Below, piece by piece: positions 25,831 to 34,774 of a stretch of DNA of 64,000 bases. The notes under the pieces are model-generated. The model did no database searches and was not told where the DNA came from. It saw only the letters and a program-made list of their open reading frames with translations. How positions within the stretch are numbered: the first letter of the stretch is position 1; each line of letters starts with the position of its first letter. A program made the position numbers and the translations under genes. Source of the DNA: Chitinophagaceae bacterium 26-R-25 (GTDB lineage: Bacteria > Bacteroidota > Bacteroidia > Chitinophagales > Chitinophagaceae); assembly GCA_029906195.1 (NCBI GenBank), contig JARWSJ010000001.1:2542001-2606000 (forward strand), written 5' to 3'.

Positions 25831-26823
25831 TTGTTTAAGTTTGAATATACCACCACCGACTACCGAACCTTTCTGCAAGACTTTGCCGCTGCTTTGGGAA
25901 CAACTGTTATCAATGACCGCATTATTTTTCCGGAGCATATAGGTCACGGTTTTATGCAACTGATAGAATTGCCAAACGATTTGCAAGCTATCATTTCTGA
26001 CTACACCATCCACGGGACTTATTGTATCAGGCGATTAAAAACGTATGACGACTACTATACGTTGCGATATGAGGAAATAACCATCAACGATAACTTCACT
26101 TTTTTGATAGACGCGGACGAGCAAAAGGAAACGAACGACAAGCATTCCGCCATTTATCTCACTAGCACCATTTTCGATATTTCGTATCTCGTAACAAAAG
26201 GGGGATCATTAAAAGGCCTTAACGTTATTTTCAACAAAGAATGGTTAGGTAAACACCTGGGCATTACCGACTCTGATGATGTGTTAAGCACTTACATAAA
26301 TTTAAAAACAGCCAGCAGCAATATAGAGCCGCTGGATGCAGAATATAAAAGGCTCTTTAACGAAATCATGGAAACCAGCGCCGACAATCCACTGTGGCTA
26401 GGCATAGTACAGAATCGCGTGATGCTGATCATCGAACGTTTCTTTACACGTTTGTACGACAAAAATCAATCGCTTACAAAACATGTTCGCATATCAAGGC
26501 ACGATATTTCCAGTTTGCAGGAAGTAGAAGAAATTCTCACAAAAGATGTCACCGTCTCTCCTCCCACTATTGAGGAACTGGCAACAACTGTAGCCATGAG
26601 TCCTGCTAAATTAAAGCGCATATTCCGCGAGGTTTACGACAGCGGCATATATTCCTACTATCAAAAGCAACGCATGGTAAAAGCCAGGGAAATGCTGTTA
26701 ACAGGCGATTATTCAGTAAAAGAAGTAGGCATGCACGTTGGCTACTCCAATCTGAGCAACTTTGCTACAGCCTTTAAAAAGGAATTTGGCATTTTACCAG
26801 GAACGTTGAAGCACGCGGGGTAG
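25831..26823 (+). CDS. AraC-family transcriptional regulator
   Basis: 330 residues from a TTG start; the frame is open back only to a stop at 25789 and has no ATG there. N-terminal about 220 residues are a ligand or dimerisation region unlike the classical arabinose domain. The C-terminal double helix-turn-helix (about 235-328) reads TIEELATTVAMSPAKLKRIFREVYDSGIYSYYQKQRM and MVKAREMLLTGDYSVKEVGMHVGYSNLSNFATAFKKEFGILPGTLK, the AraC signature. Possible co-transcription with ubiX; target unknown. Confidence 0.85.
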   Translation: MFKFEYTTTDYRTFLQDFAAALGTTVINDRIIFPEHIGHGFMQLIELPNDLQAIISDYTIHGTYCIRRLKTYDDYYTLRYEEITINDNFTFLIDADEQKETNDKHSAIYLTSTIFDISYLVTKGGSLKGLNVIFNKEWLGKHLGITDSDDVLSTYINLKTASSNIEPLDAEYKRLFNEIMETSADNPLWLGIVQNRVMLIIERFFTRLYDKNQSLTKHVRISRHDISSLQEVEEILTKDVTVSPPTIEELATTVAMSPAKLKRIFREVYDSGIYSYYQKQRMVKAREMLLTGDYSVKEVGMHVGYSNLSNFATAFKKEFGILPGTLKHAG

Positions 26824-26824
26824 T

Positions 26825-27015
26825 CAGGAATTAGGAGTTAGGAATTAGGAATTAGCGAGCGCGATTGTCGTAATCAACAATTATCAGGATAACAAAAAGG
26901 GTCGCACTCATTACTGAGCGCGACCCTTTTTATTGTGAACATAACTAAGCTTACTAATTATACAGAGTGCAACATCTTCTAATTCCTAATTCCTAATTCC
27001 TAACTCCTAATTTTT
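26825..27015. repeat. Inverted word repeat enclosing a terminator
   Basis: Left arm about 26825-26855 (GGAATTAGGAGTTAGG words) starts one base after the AraC-gene stop; right arm about 26980-27015 carries the reverse-complement words and includes the plsC stop (27007). Confidence 0.85.
26894..26931. terminator. Bidirectional terminator between AraC-type gene and plsC
   Basis: AAAAGGGTCGC (895-905) pairs with GCGACCCTTTT (920-930), with inner CTCA/TGAG and loop TTAC; A and T runs on the two sides. Confidence 0.9.
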
Positions 27016-27792
27016 AATCCCCAACCTCTCCCTATGATGCGGCCCCTTAAGCATATACGTCTTACTCTGCTCTATCGCGTCCATTACTTTTTCAAGAATG
27101 TTTTCGGTAGTATCGTCATAATCAATCTCCATAGGTTCTTTGAATCTTACCGTTAACAAGGAGCCTTTCTTTTTAAAACGCAACCCTTTTTTATCGAAAG
27201 CACGCCAAAAGCCGCTAATGACAACGGGCACCACAATTGGTTTTGTTTGCTTAATGACCAATGCCGTTCCTTTTCGTCCGGGCGCGTAAGCCTTCGTGGT
27301 TCCCTGCGGAAATGTGATTACCCAGCTGGTGTCCAATGCACGCAGGATCTTCCTGGTATCGGAAGGATCAAGCCCCTTACGAACTTCTTTTTTATCTTTT
27401 TCAACCCATGTTCGTTTTACCGTTATAGCACCTGCAAGCGCAAAAAAACGGCTCACCCAATTGGCCTGCATTGTTTCCGCGGCAGATACGAAATATACAT
27501 TGGTGAAAGGATTAAGCAAATAGTACGGAACGCCCAAAGTGTTCTTATAACGTCCCCATTTAGATGCACAAAAGATATGAAGGAACGCAATTACGTCGGC
27601 GAAATATGTCTGGTGGTTGCTTACAAAAAGCACATTGTTCCGGGGAAGTGTTTTAAGATTTTCAACACCCTCAATTCTAAACTTGTTTACCCATACAAGT
27701 CTTGGATATGAGAATATACCAACAATTGTGTAAACCACTTTACGTACAATATTCATATTTTTCAAGCGATCAATTATTGGTTGTGAACTCAT
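27007..27792 (-). CDS. plsC: 1-acyl-sn-glycerol-3-phosphate acyltransferase
   Basis: 261 residues of the PlsC family, acylating lysophosphatidic acid in phospholipid synthesis. FVSNHQTYFADVIAF (about 54-68) is the catalytic HX4D motif. The substrate-binding motif, usually FPEGTRS, reads FPQGTTKAYAPGRKG (about 155-169), with Gln for the usual Glu, as in some Bacteroidota paralogues. VVPVVISGFWRAF is motif IV. An N-terminal hydrophobic segment (about 16-30) may tether it. The last codon and TAG stop lie in an AATTAGG word. Confidence 0.87.
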   Translation of the reverse strand: MSSQPIIDRLKNMNIVRKVVYTIVGIFSYPRLVWVNKFRIEGVENLKTLPRNNVLFVSNHQTYFADVIAFLHIFCASKWGRYKNTLGVPYYLLNPFTNVYFVSAAETMQANWVSRFFALAGAITVKRTWVEKDKKEVRKGLDPSDTRKILRALDTSWVITFPQGTTKAYAPGRKGTALVIKQTKPIVVPVVISGFWRAFDKKGLRFKKKGSLLTVRFKEPMEIDYDDTTENILEKVMDAIEQSKTYMLKGPHHRERLGIKN

Positions 27793-27860
27793 CTCATGCG
27801 TTAGTTATATTCGAAAATGGCGTGCAATTTAAGTCTTTTGAACAATTAATTTACGGAAAA

Positions 27861-27985
27861 AAGTTGTGAGTTATCAGGGAAGTTTCCAGTTTCAGGTTCT
27901 GAGTATTAAGTAGGGCTTCAAAATGTAAAGCATCCATGAAGATGATCTCCATAAATTACCCAAAACTCATAACTCATAACTCACC
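27861..27985. repeat. Word repeat (GAGTTAT / ACTCATAACTCATAAC)
   Basis: Left part about 27861-27910 (GTGAGTTATCA and TTTCAGGTTCTGAG), right part about 27963-27985 (ACTCATAACTCATAACTCAC). The arms are less regular than elsewhere. Confidence 0.65.
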
Positions 27986-28010
27986 GGTTATAACTTAAAA
28001 ACTTCCACCC

Positions 28011-28018
28011 TATCTTTG
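28011..28018 (+). promoter_or_regulatory. -7 box of the HAD phosphatase gene
   Basis: TATCTTTG matches TAnnTTTG exactly; the ATG is 20 bp downstream. Confidence 0.6.
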
Positions 28019-28037
28019 CGCCACTTAAATACTCAAG

Positions 28038-28694
28038 ATGCTGAACACTGTTATTTTTGATATGGATGGCTTGTTGATCGATTCTGAACCTTTGTGGGAA
28101 AAAGCAGGCATTGCTACACTGGCGCAATACAATGTTGCAATCACGCAAGATGAATATCACAAAACAACCGGCTTGCGCACACAAGAATGGATCGAATACT
28201 GGTTCAGGCATTTTGGTATTACAGCACCAGCAAAGCCCGCTGTTGACGTTATTATTGAGAAAGCGATAGATTCTATAAGAGAGTTTGGCAAACCAATGTC
28301 TGGCGTTGAGTATATCTTCAACTATTTCAGTGACCGCGGTTTCAAAATCGGTTTGGCAACTTCATCACCTAAAAGCCTGATTGATGTTGTAGTTGCAAAA
28401 CTCAATATTGGTCACTATTTGCAAGCCATTACATCTGCAGAGCATTTGCCTTATGGCAAACCACACCCCCAGGTGTTTCTGAATTGCGCAGAAGCATTAA
28501 ATTCATCGCCACTGGAATGCATATGCTTTGAAGATTCTTTTAACGGTATGATCGCTGCAAAAGCTGCACGCATGAAATGCGTGATCATTCCTGCGCCTCA
28601 ACAAAGAAACGAGCATAAATGGGAAGCAGCAGATCTGAAGCTTTCATCGCTGTTGAACTTCAACGATCTGCTACTGGAAAGACTAGCGAAGTAG
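28038..28694 (+). CDS. HAD-superfamily sugar-phosphatase-like hydrolase
   Basis: 218 residues. VIFDMDGLLIDSEPLWEKA contains the DxD nucleophile pair; a helical cap (about 18-85) follows; LATSSPKSLIDVV is motif II; GKPHPQVFLNCAEAL is motif III with Lys; CICFEDSFNGMIAAKAA is motif IV. Closest in style to E. coli hexitol/2-deoxyglucose-6-phosphatase YniC/HxpB. Substrate not determined. Confidence 0.88.
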   Translation: MLNTVIFDMDGLLIDSEPLWEKAGIATLAQYNVAITQDEYHKTTGLRTQEWIEYWFRHFGITAPAKPAVDVIIEKAIDSIREFGKPMSGVEYIFNYFSDRGFKIGLATSSPKSLIDVVVAKLNIGHYLQAITSAEHLPYGKPHPQVFLNCAEALNSSPLECICFEDSFNGMIAAKAARMKCVIIPAPQQRNEHKWEAADLKLSSLLNFNDLLLERLAK

Positions 28695-28700
28695 TTTTTC

Positions 28701-29282
28701 CTAAAACCAATAACCATATACGAAATCATCTTTCGCGACAACAAGATCGAATCTTCCCTTTCGCAACGTTACCGGCCCGTTACTACGGGTTCCGGATAGA
28801 TCAAAGGTTCCGGAAATGATTACTCCGCTAACGGCAGTATTGATTACAAGCTTTCTGCATCGTTTGATATTCAAACTTCCAGATTGTACATTAATGAGCT
28901 CGTTGTCAATTTTCACTTTGTAATCAGTATTGGATAAATCAAATGTCGAATCATTCAGAAAAACGAGGTCTTCCAATCTGCCTATTGTATGTTTTGGTAT
29001 AAGAAACTTCACCTCATAAATTCCCGGCGCGCCTCTTAATCCTACTACTATAGAATCTGCCCTATAGCCAACAGCAATTGATCCGGATCCATTGTTGTTC
29101 GAAGTCCAATACATATTGTTGTAATACGCACCCAAAGTATTCAAACCCGTTTCTGAATACGCCGGCAACTGAGGATCGGTGGGATCAGGAACTAAAACAG
29201 TTCCCAAATCTCTCGGGCCTATCGTACGTGTACATGCGCAGAAAAAAAATAAGGTGGTCAGTAATATTGTAAATCTTAACAT
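28701..29282 (-). CDS. Hypothetical lipoprotein
   Basis: 193 residues. Signal MLRFTILLTTLFFFCAC with the lipidated Cys at 15 or 17, then a Pro-rich linker (VPDPTDPQLPAYSE). The remainder is predicted beta-rich with repeated Ser/Asn/Gly turns; no known domain recognised. It lies 10 bp downstream of an OMP gene on the same strand, so the two are probably one transcript. Confidence 0.75.
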   Translation of the reverse strand: MLRFTILLTTLFFFCACTRTIGPRDLGTVLVPDPTDPQLPAYSETGLNTLGAYYNNMYWTSNNNGSGSIAVGYRADSIVVGLRGAPGIYEVKFLIPKHTIGRLEDLVFLNDSTFDLSNTDYKVKIDNELINVQSGSLNIKRCRKLVINTAVSGVIISGTFDLSGTRSNGPVTLRKGRFDLVVAKDDFVYGYWF

Positions 29283-29292
29283 GGCTGTTTTT

Positions 29293-30015
29293 TTAAAGAT
29301 GGATAAGGAAAATATAACTTAGTTTATAACCAACACCGAGTTTGTTGGTACCGGCATGTGAAGTAATCGGAATGGTGAGGCCCCCTTCAAAATGCGACAT
29401 GGATTTTTCGGGGTTTCCAAAGCTTATCCCGAGCAATGAGTTCCCTTCCACATAGATATTGCTATTGTGGAAGTAATTGCCTTTTAAATCGTCCTGTATT
29501 GTTATATCTCTATTCTCAATAGCTGCCTTTGAAGCAGATACCGCAAATGAAGTATTTACGCCGCCCTTCAGATATAATCCAAAATGCCTTGCCTGGTACA
29601 TACTGAACCTGAGAAGAGCGGGAATTGTGATATAGTTTCTACTGATATAAAACTGGTTAGTTGCCTCATATGCTACTTCCTGCGCATTGTTAGCAGTTAG
29701 TATAAAAAAGTTGGGGGATGATCCTGAACTTGACTGATCCCAGGTGCGGGCAACGAGGCTGAAATAGGTCCATTGCACACCGGATTGTACAAACAGGTTT
29801 TTGGTAATTTTTCGTTCTGCGGAGAATCCAATGTTCCACTGATTCGCGTGAAATTGAATGGCATCTGTTTCTCCGCGAAAGTAGATTGGATTTATAGGCC
29901 CCGTATTTTTATAAGAGCTGTAGCTACCGGCGCCACCTACCCACCATTCTGATTGGGAGTAAGAAGTTGTTGAAAAAAATAAGAGTAAGCAAAAGAGCAG
30001 AATAAAACGGTTCAT
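29293..30015 (-). CDS. Outer membrane beta-barrel protein, porin-like
   Basis: 240 residues. Signal peptide MNRFILLFCLLLFFSTTSYSQ. The rest alternates amphipathic strands ending in aromatic residues (FGLYLKGGVNTSFAVS, HFEGGLTIPI, LGVGYKLSYIF), fitting the OMP_b-brl family. No plug or TonB box. Upstream of a lipoprotein gene in the same direction. Function unknown; probably a small 8-12 strand barrel. Confidence 0.8.
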   Translation of the reverse strand: MNRFILLFCLLLFFSTTSYSQSEWWVGGAGSYSSYKNTGPINPIYFRGETDAIQFHANQWNIGFSAERKITKNLFVQSGVQWTYFSLVARTWDQSSSGSSPNFFILTANNAQEVAYEATNQFYISRNYITIPALLRFSMYQARHFGLYLKGGVNTSFAVSASKAAIENRDITIQDDLKGNYFHNSNIYVEGNSLLGISFGNPEKSMSHFEGGLTIPITSHAGTNKLGVGYKLSYIFLIHL

Positions 30016-30097
30016 GGGTATTTTTTTAATAAGGTTTTACGGCTGACAGCAAAATAAGTAAAAACGCGGCATGGCTCGCCTGTTAAAAAAAATGTAA

Positions 30098-30125
30098 CAA
30101 AAAAGCCCTCCGCTAAGCGGAGGGC
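30098..30125 (-). terminator. rpsA terminator
   Basis: GCCCTCCGC/GCGGAGGGC (105-113, 117-125) with 3-nt loop, followed on the minus strand by TTTTTTG; 28 bp after the rpsA stop. Confidence 0.93.
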
Positions 30126-30152
30126 CATATAAAGATTAAACTATAATCTTAA

Positions 30153-32039
30153 TTACTGAGCAGCTTCGTCGCCACCTTCCATTTTCTTTTTCAACTCTGC
30201 CAATACACCAAGGTCACCTAGAGTAGCTTTCTCTACTTTACCTTGAATGTTCTTAACAGCTTTCTTCGTTTTGTCAGCGTCAGCTTTTGCTTCTTTTCTA
30301 GCAGCGTCTTTTTCGTCAGCTTTAGCTTGTTCCCAAATACGAGCGTGAGAAAGAACGATACGTTTTTCGTTGCGGTCGAACTCGATTACCATGAACTGAG
30401 CAGTTTCATCTGCTGTCACAGTTTTGCCGTCTTCTTTTCCAAGGTGACGAGCAGGAGCGAAACCTTCTAAACCGTAAGGCAATTGAACGATAGCGCCTTT
30501 GTCATCTTTACGGATAACAGTTCCTTCGTGCAGTGTACCAACAGCAAATGTGTCTTCCAATGCATTCCAAGGATCTTCTTCCAGTTGTTTATGACCAAGT
30601 TGCAATTTGCGGTTTTCTTTGTCAATACCAAGGATGATGATGTCGATGTGCTCACCAACTTTAGTGTACTCAGATGGGTGATTGAAACGTTTCAACCAGC
30701 TCAAATCGCTGATGTGGATCATACCACCGATACCTGGCTCAAGTTCAACAAATACACCGTAAGGAGTGATGTTTTTCACCAAACCTTTGTGTTTGCTGTC
30801 AACCGGATATTTAGTTTCGATCTCGTTCCAAGGATCTGGAGTCATTTGCTTGATAGACAAGCTCATTTTTCTGCTGTCCTTGTCAAGAGTAACGATTTTA
30901 GCTTGATGCTCGTCGCCCAATTTGAAGAATTCTTTTGCGTTGATTGGAGTGTTAGCCCATGTAATTTCACTTACGTGTACCAAACCTTCAACACCTGGCA
31001 AAATTTCAAGGAAAGCACCGTAATCTTCGATATTTACAACTTTACCTTTTACAACTTCACCTTCTCTGATTGCTTCAGGCAACACATCCCAAGGATGAGG
31101 AGTCAATTGTTTCAAACCAAGGCTGATACGTTTTTTGTCGTCGTCGAAATCCAACACAACAACGTTCAGTTTTTGGTCCAGTTTCAACACCTCTGAAGGG
31201 TGTGTGATACGTCCCCAGCTGATGTCTGTGATGTACAACAAACCATCTAAGCCGCCAAGGTCCATAAATGCACCAAAGTCTGTGATATTTTTGATTGTAC
31301 CTTCCAATACCTGACCTTTCTCCAGTTTGCTCATGATCTCTGCACGTTGTGCTTCGATATCGCTTTCGATCAAAGCTTTGTGAGAAACTACAGCATTTTT
31401 AATTGCTTCGTTTACTTTCACTACTTTGAACTCCATAGTCTTGTTAACAAACTGATCGTAGTCCGTAACTGGTTTAACGTCAATTTGAGAACCTGGTAAG
31501 AATGTTTCCATGCCAAACACATCAACGATCAAGCCGCCTTTGGTTTTGCTGGTAACAGTACCGGTAACAATTTCGCCAGTCTTGTGAACTTCCACAATTC
31601 TTTCCCAAGCACGAGTGATACGAGCTTGTTTGCGGCTAAGATGTAAGTTACCTTCTCTGTCTTCTTTCTCAACTACCATAACTTCAACTTCATCACCTAC
31701 TGAAAGGTTTTGAAGATCGCGGAATTCGTTGAAAGAAACCAATCCATCACTTTTAAACCCAATGTTGATAACAACATCAGTTTTAGTCAATGCTACAACA
31801 GCACCTTTAACCAATTCACCGTCAGTGATTGTTACAAAAGTATTGTCGTAAACTTTGTCGTACTTTTCTTTTTCAGCTTGGCTGTAAGTAGAAACGTTAC
31901 GTTTGTCAATGCTCCAGTCGAAATCGTCGTGAGCAGTCTGAACAGGTACATTTGTTGTCGCTGTAGCTACTTCTGCAGTTTGTGCAGCAGCAGGCTCCTG
32001 TCCTTCAGCGTTTGAGTTAATAATTTGATTTTCAGACAT
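30153..32039 (-). CDS. rpsA: 30S ribosomal protein S1
   Basis: 628 residues with six S1 OB-fold repeats at about 70-135, 150-215, 235-305, 322-390, 408-478 and 495-560. Typical strand phrases are KNITDFGAFMDLGGLDGLLYITDISW and VNIEDYGAFLEILPGVEGLVHVSEITW. The N-terminal 60 residues are Ala/Gln-rich and the C-terminal tail (about 575-628) is Lys/Ala/Asp-rich. ATG at 32039 is chosen over an upstream TTG because promoter and hairpin leave it as the first ATG. S1 helps unfold mRNA on the 30S. Monocistronic. Confidence 0.95.
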   Translation of the reverse strand: MSENQIINSNAEGQEPAAAQTAEVATATTNVPVQTAHDDFDWSIDKRNVSTYSQAEKEKYDKVYDNTFVTITDGELVKGAVVALTKTDVVINIGFKSDGLVSFNEFRDLQNLSVGDEVEVMVVEKEDREGNLHLSRKQARITRAWERIVEVHKTGEIVTGTVTSKTKGGLIVDVFGMETFLPGSQIDVKPVTDYDQFVNKTMEFKVVKVNEAIKNAVVSHKALIESDIEAQRAEIMSKLEKGQVLEGTIKNITDFGAFMDLGGLDGLLYITDISWGRITHPSEVLKLDQKLNVVVLDFDDDKKRISLGLKQLTPHPWDVLPEAIREGEVVKGKVVNIEDYGAFLEILPGVEGLVHVSEITWANTPINAKEFFKLGDEHQAKIVTLDKDSRKMSLSIKQMTPDPWNEIETKYPVDSKHKGLVKNITPYGVFVELEPGIGGMIHISDLSWLKRFNHPSEYTKVGEHIDIIILGIDKENRKLQLGHKQLEEDPWNALEDTFAVGTLHEGTVIRKDDKGAIVQLPYGLEGFAPARHLGKEDGKTVTADETAQFMVIEFDRNEKRIVLSHARIWEQAKADEKDAARKEAKADADKTKKAVKNIQGKVEKATLGDLGVLAELKKKMEGGDEAAQ

Positions 32040-32043
32040 GATA

Positions 32044-32101
32044 AATCCCAATGGTTTTTTATTTGGGATTGCAAAGATAAATTAAAATAACGATCTGACA
32101 A
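32044..32101 (-). promoter_or_regulatory. rpsA promoter and leader hairpin
   Basis: Minus strand: TTG (32101-32099), 19-nt spacer, TATCTTTG (32079-32072), then a hairpin AATCCCAA (32070-32063) / TTGGGATT (32051-32044) ending 4 nt before the ATG. Nearly the whole leader is the hairpin, a candidate site for S1 autocontrol. Confidence 0.7.
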
Positions 32102-32191
32102 GGTTTTCAGGCCTTTTCAGGTATAATTTTTCCGTTGATTTGCGAGTTCAAAAGAAAATACCATCATACTGATAATCATCGCTCTGCGTGC

Positions 32192-32221
32192 AAAATAAAA
32201 AGGAATGCCGTTAGACATTCC
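32192..32221 (-). terminator. Terminator of the 32256-32744 gene
   Basis: GGAATG/CATTCC (202-207, 216-221), then TTTTTATTTT on the minus strand. Confidence 0.75.
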
Positions 32222-32255
32222 CTGTGGTTTTAGATATCGAAATTGGATTTCAGCG

Positions 32256-32744
32256 TTAAGCTGCAAAAATTACGTTGTCATGTTGCCTGAACGGCTTGAT
32301 TTTCTTAATGTATAGTGCTTTTCTGGTCTGAGGCAGCCAATGTACCTCTATCCAATCCCACATTTGTATCTGATCGCTGTGCTTTGCGCTGATAGCTCCG
32401 CCAAAAAACACTTTTTGACCGTCCAGAGTAAAGTAGGAATTGTTCAGAAATTGATTTTTTCTCGAAAATTTATCCGTGATAATGCCGGCATACACATACT
32501 TGTTACTATTCATCATATTTCTATGATAATCAACGTACGCGTTGATCATGGCAAGCGGAAGAATACTTGCTATCATGCAAATTATTACTTCTCCTACTGA
32601 CCAATTATTATTTTGAATAAAGAAAAATACAAGTGCTGACAAAAAAGCTATCGTCACAAAAAGTGTAACTAAAAAGGCTATTGTCATATTTTTCGACAAT
32701 ATCCTTCTGTCAGTAGTGTCTAATGGAAGTTTTTTGGTGATCAT
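32256..32744 (-). CDS. Hypothetical membrane protein
   Basis: 162 residues. Two membrane segments near the N-terminus (about 22-44 and 52-72), then a soluble domain with YVYAGIITDKFSR, YFTLDGQKVFFGG and WDWIEVHWLPQTRKALYIKKI that looks like a small beta-barrel. No recognised family. Single gene with its own terminator, unlinked in function to rpsA downstream. Confidence 0.75.
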   Translation of the reverse strand: MITKKLPLDTTDRRILSKNMTIAFLVTLFVTIAFLSALVFFFIQNNNWSVGEVIICMIASILPLAMINAYVDYHRNMMNSNKYVYAGIITDKFSRKNQFLNNSYFTLDGQKVFFGGAISAKHSDQIQMWDWIEVHWLPQTRKALYIKKIKPFRQHDNVIFAA

Positions 32745-32879
32745 GGTAATGTTAGTTTATAAAACGTAAAACTGTTTCCAGTTCGTTAGCAACATCGCTA
32801 ACATGAGAACAAAGTTCTATTTGTTTTATAAATTCACTTTTTACATTTCGTCAAAAAACTATCAAAAAAAGACAAGAAC

Positions 32880-34109
32880 CTACTGCACATTGGCAATCGC
32901 GTTACCAGCAATAAAGCCAGTGGTCCATGCATTCTGAAAATTAAATCCACCCGTAATACCATCTACGTCAACTATTTCGCCGGCAAAAAACAAGTTTTTA
33001 ACTTTTCTGCTCATCATCGTATTACTGTCTATCTCACTAAGATCAATCCCTCCTGCTGTGACAAACTCTTCTTTAAAAGTTGTTTTACCATTTACAATAT
33101 GTTCTTGTGCGCAAACATTTTTGATCAGTTTATTTTGCTCTTTCGCGGGAAGATCCGCCCAGTTAATATTTGCGTTTACTTCTGATTGTTCAAGCAAATA
33201 TTCCCATAAACGCTGAGGTAGTTGAAAGGGATTTTTATTTATAATTTTTTGCGTAGCTTTTTCAAATCTGTATTGTTGAATAAATTCTCTCAAAGAATTT
33301 TCATTGTATTCAGGAACCCAGTTTACGACAATTGAAAAGGAATAATTTTTCTCTGCAAACTCCCGCGCGCCCCATGCACTAAGCTTCAAAACTGCAGGAC
33401 CGCTCATTCCCCAGTGTGTTATCAAAAGAGGTCCTTGTTGTGAAAGTTTAGAACCCACAATTTTCACCAACGCATCCTCCACACTAATACCCATAAGGCT
33501 CGTTATCTTATTGCCCGGCATATTGAATGTAAACAACGATGGTAGTGGCGAAATAACAGTGTGACCGATTTCCTTGAGCCAATCAAACATTGAAAGTTTT
33601 GGATAACCTCCGCAGGCAATACAAATAAAATCCGCTTCAAAATTTCTACCATCAGCAAGCTGTAAACGAAACTCATCAGTTCCCGTTTCAATCTTTTTGA
33701 CATCAGCATTTAGAAGGATCTGAATCTTGTTTTTATTGGCTTCGCGAAGCAAACAATCTATAATTGTTTGAGAAGAATCTGTCACCGGAAACATTCTTCC
33801 ATCTTCTTCCGTTTTAAGTTCAACACCCCTTTGTTTAAACCATTCGATCGTGTCTGTTGTGAAAAAATGATGAAAAGTTTTCTTTACAAAATTTCCTCCG
33901 CGGGGGTACTTCTTTGTCATTTCTGCAATAGAAAAACATGCATGCGTAACATTACATCTTCCTCCCCCGCTAACCTTCACCTTACTAAGAAGCTTGCTGC
34001 TTTTTTCTACAATCACAACCTCGAGCGACGGGTTTGCTAAAACTGAATTGATGGCGCTAAAAAAACCAGCAGCACCACCTCCAATAACAATAAGTTTTTT
34101 TCTTTTCAT
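32880..34109 (-). CDS. BaiN/RdsA-like NAD(P)/FAD-dependent oxidoreductase
   Basis: 409 residues from the ATG at 34109; an upstream in-frame start would add an unrelated 20-residue tail. LIVIGGGAAGFFSAINS (about 6-22) is the FAD dinucleotide motif, KVKVSGGGRCNVTH (about 44-57) is the family signature, CIACGGYPKLSMFDWLKEIGHTV and LLITHWGMSGPAVLKLSAWGA are internal motifs, and the C-terminal FFAGEIVDVDGITGGFNFQNAWTTGFIAG closes the FAD site. HI0933-like family; substrate unknown. Confidence 0.9.
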   Translation of the reverse strand: MKRKKLIVIGGGAAGFFSAINSVLANPSLEVVIVEKSSKLLSKVKVSGGGRCNVTHACFSIAEMTKKYPRGGNFVKKTFHHFFTTDTIEWFKQRGVELKTEEDGRMFPVTDSSQTIIDCLLREANKNKIQILLNADVKKIETGTDEFRLQLADGRNFEADFICIACGGYPKLSMFDWLKEIGHTVISPLPSLFTFNMPGNKITSLMGISVEDALVKIVGSKLSQQGPLLITHWGMSGPAVLKLSAWGAREFAEKNYSFSIVVNWVPEYNENSLREFIQQYRFEKATQKIINKNPFQLPQRLWEYLLEQSEVNANINWADLPAKEQNKLIKNVCAQEHIVNGKTTFKEEFVTAGGIDLSEIDSNTMMSRKVKNLFFAGEIVDVDGITGGFNFQNAWTTGFIAGNAIANVQ

Positions 34110-34177
34110 CGTGTCAAATGTATGCGACAATTCATGAAAATAAAAGGTCGTCGCATTACTGGCTCCCAATATTTGTC

Positions 34178-34215
34178 AAAAGAATGGGGACACAAAAATG
34201 CGTCCCCATTCTTTT
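34178..34215. terminator. Bidirectional terminator hairpin
   Basis: AAAAGAATGGGGAC (178-191) pairs perfectly with GTCCCCATTCTTTT (202-215) over a 10-nt loop; it lies 28 bp after the 34244-34648 gene on the minus strand. Confidence 0.85.
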
Positions 34216-34243
34216 ATATGAAAGGAAGTCTCTTTCTAAAAAA

Positions 34244-34648
34244 TCAGATTTTCCCTTGCCACTCTTCTCGTTCAGCCCTTCGAACAACGGCATCAGCTTC
34301 TAGTTTCTTGTTATAGTAACCACCGTATAAAATGGCAATCACAAGGAGATTGTACATAAAAAGAATTGAAGCGACAAGAGAAAATAATCCCGAGATCAAT
34401 AATGAAAGTAGTGCTGCCAGCGACAATCCCAATTCTATTGTGAGAAGCAAGGGAGCTGTAGACCTCAAACGCGCAAGAAGAACATACGCGAAAATGGCGA
34501 AAATATAAACGGCCATTACAAATGCATGTATCAAATGAAATCCTGCCATTAAAACCAAAAGTTGAATCAGGCAGGTTGCGGATAACATTGCTCCTCCGAT
34601 ACCAAAATAAAGACAGGTATCTTGTTGGGACTGGGTTAGGGTGCTCAT
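34244..34648 (-). CDS. Hypothetical membrane protein, four segments
   Basis: 134 residues from ATG at 34648 (MSTLTQSQQ). Four hydrophobic segments (about 13-35, 37-58, 67-87, 90-112) and a charged C-terminus RRAEREEWQGKI. No family recognised. It occupies the place after map where infA and the rpsM-rplQ block often follow. Confidence 0.7.
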   Translation of the reverse strand: MSTLTQSQQDTCLYFGIGGAMLSATCLIQLLVLMAGFHLIHAFVMAVYIFAIFAYVLLARLRSTAPLLLTIELGLSLAALLSLLISGLFSLVASILFMYNLLVIAILYGGYYNKKLEADAVVRRAEREEWQGKI

Positions 34649-34700
34649 AAGATATGTGTTGTTCAAAAATTTAAATCAAGATAATACTTCTTCTATTTCA

Positions 34701-34736
34701 CTCAAAAACAAAAGCCGCAAATGTTGTTTTTGCGGC
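34701..34736 (-). terminator. Terminator of map
   Basis: GCCGCAAA/TTTGCGGC (714-721, 729-736), then TTTTGTTTTTG on the minus strand, 39 bp after the map stop. Confidence 0.9.
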
Positions 34737-34774
34737 CTTCAAAAAATTCGTATTCTGATATTCTATGCTAATCC

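Noticed and set aside
28701-30015. SusD/SusC-type uptake pair (lipoprotein plus barrel)
   Set aside because: Both proteins are too small and lack SusC plug or SusD helical signatures.
30483-31196. Antisense ORF within rpsA
   Set aside because: Shadow of the S1 repeats; lies fully inside a confident gene.
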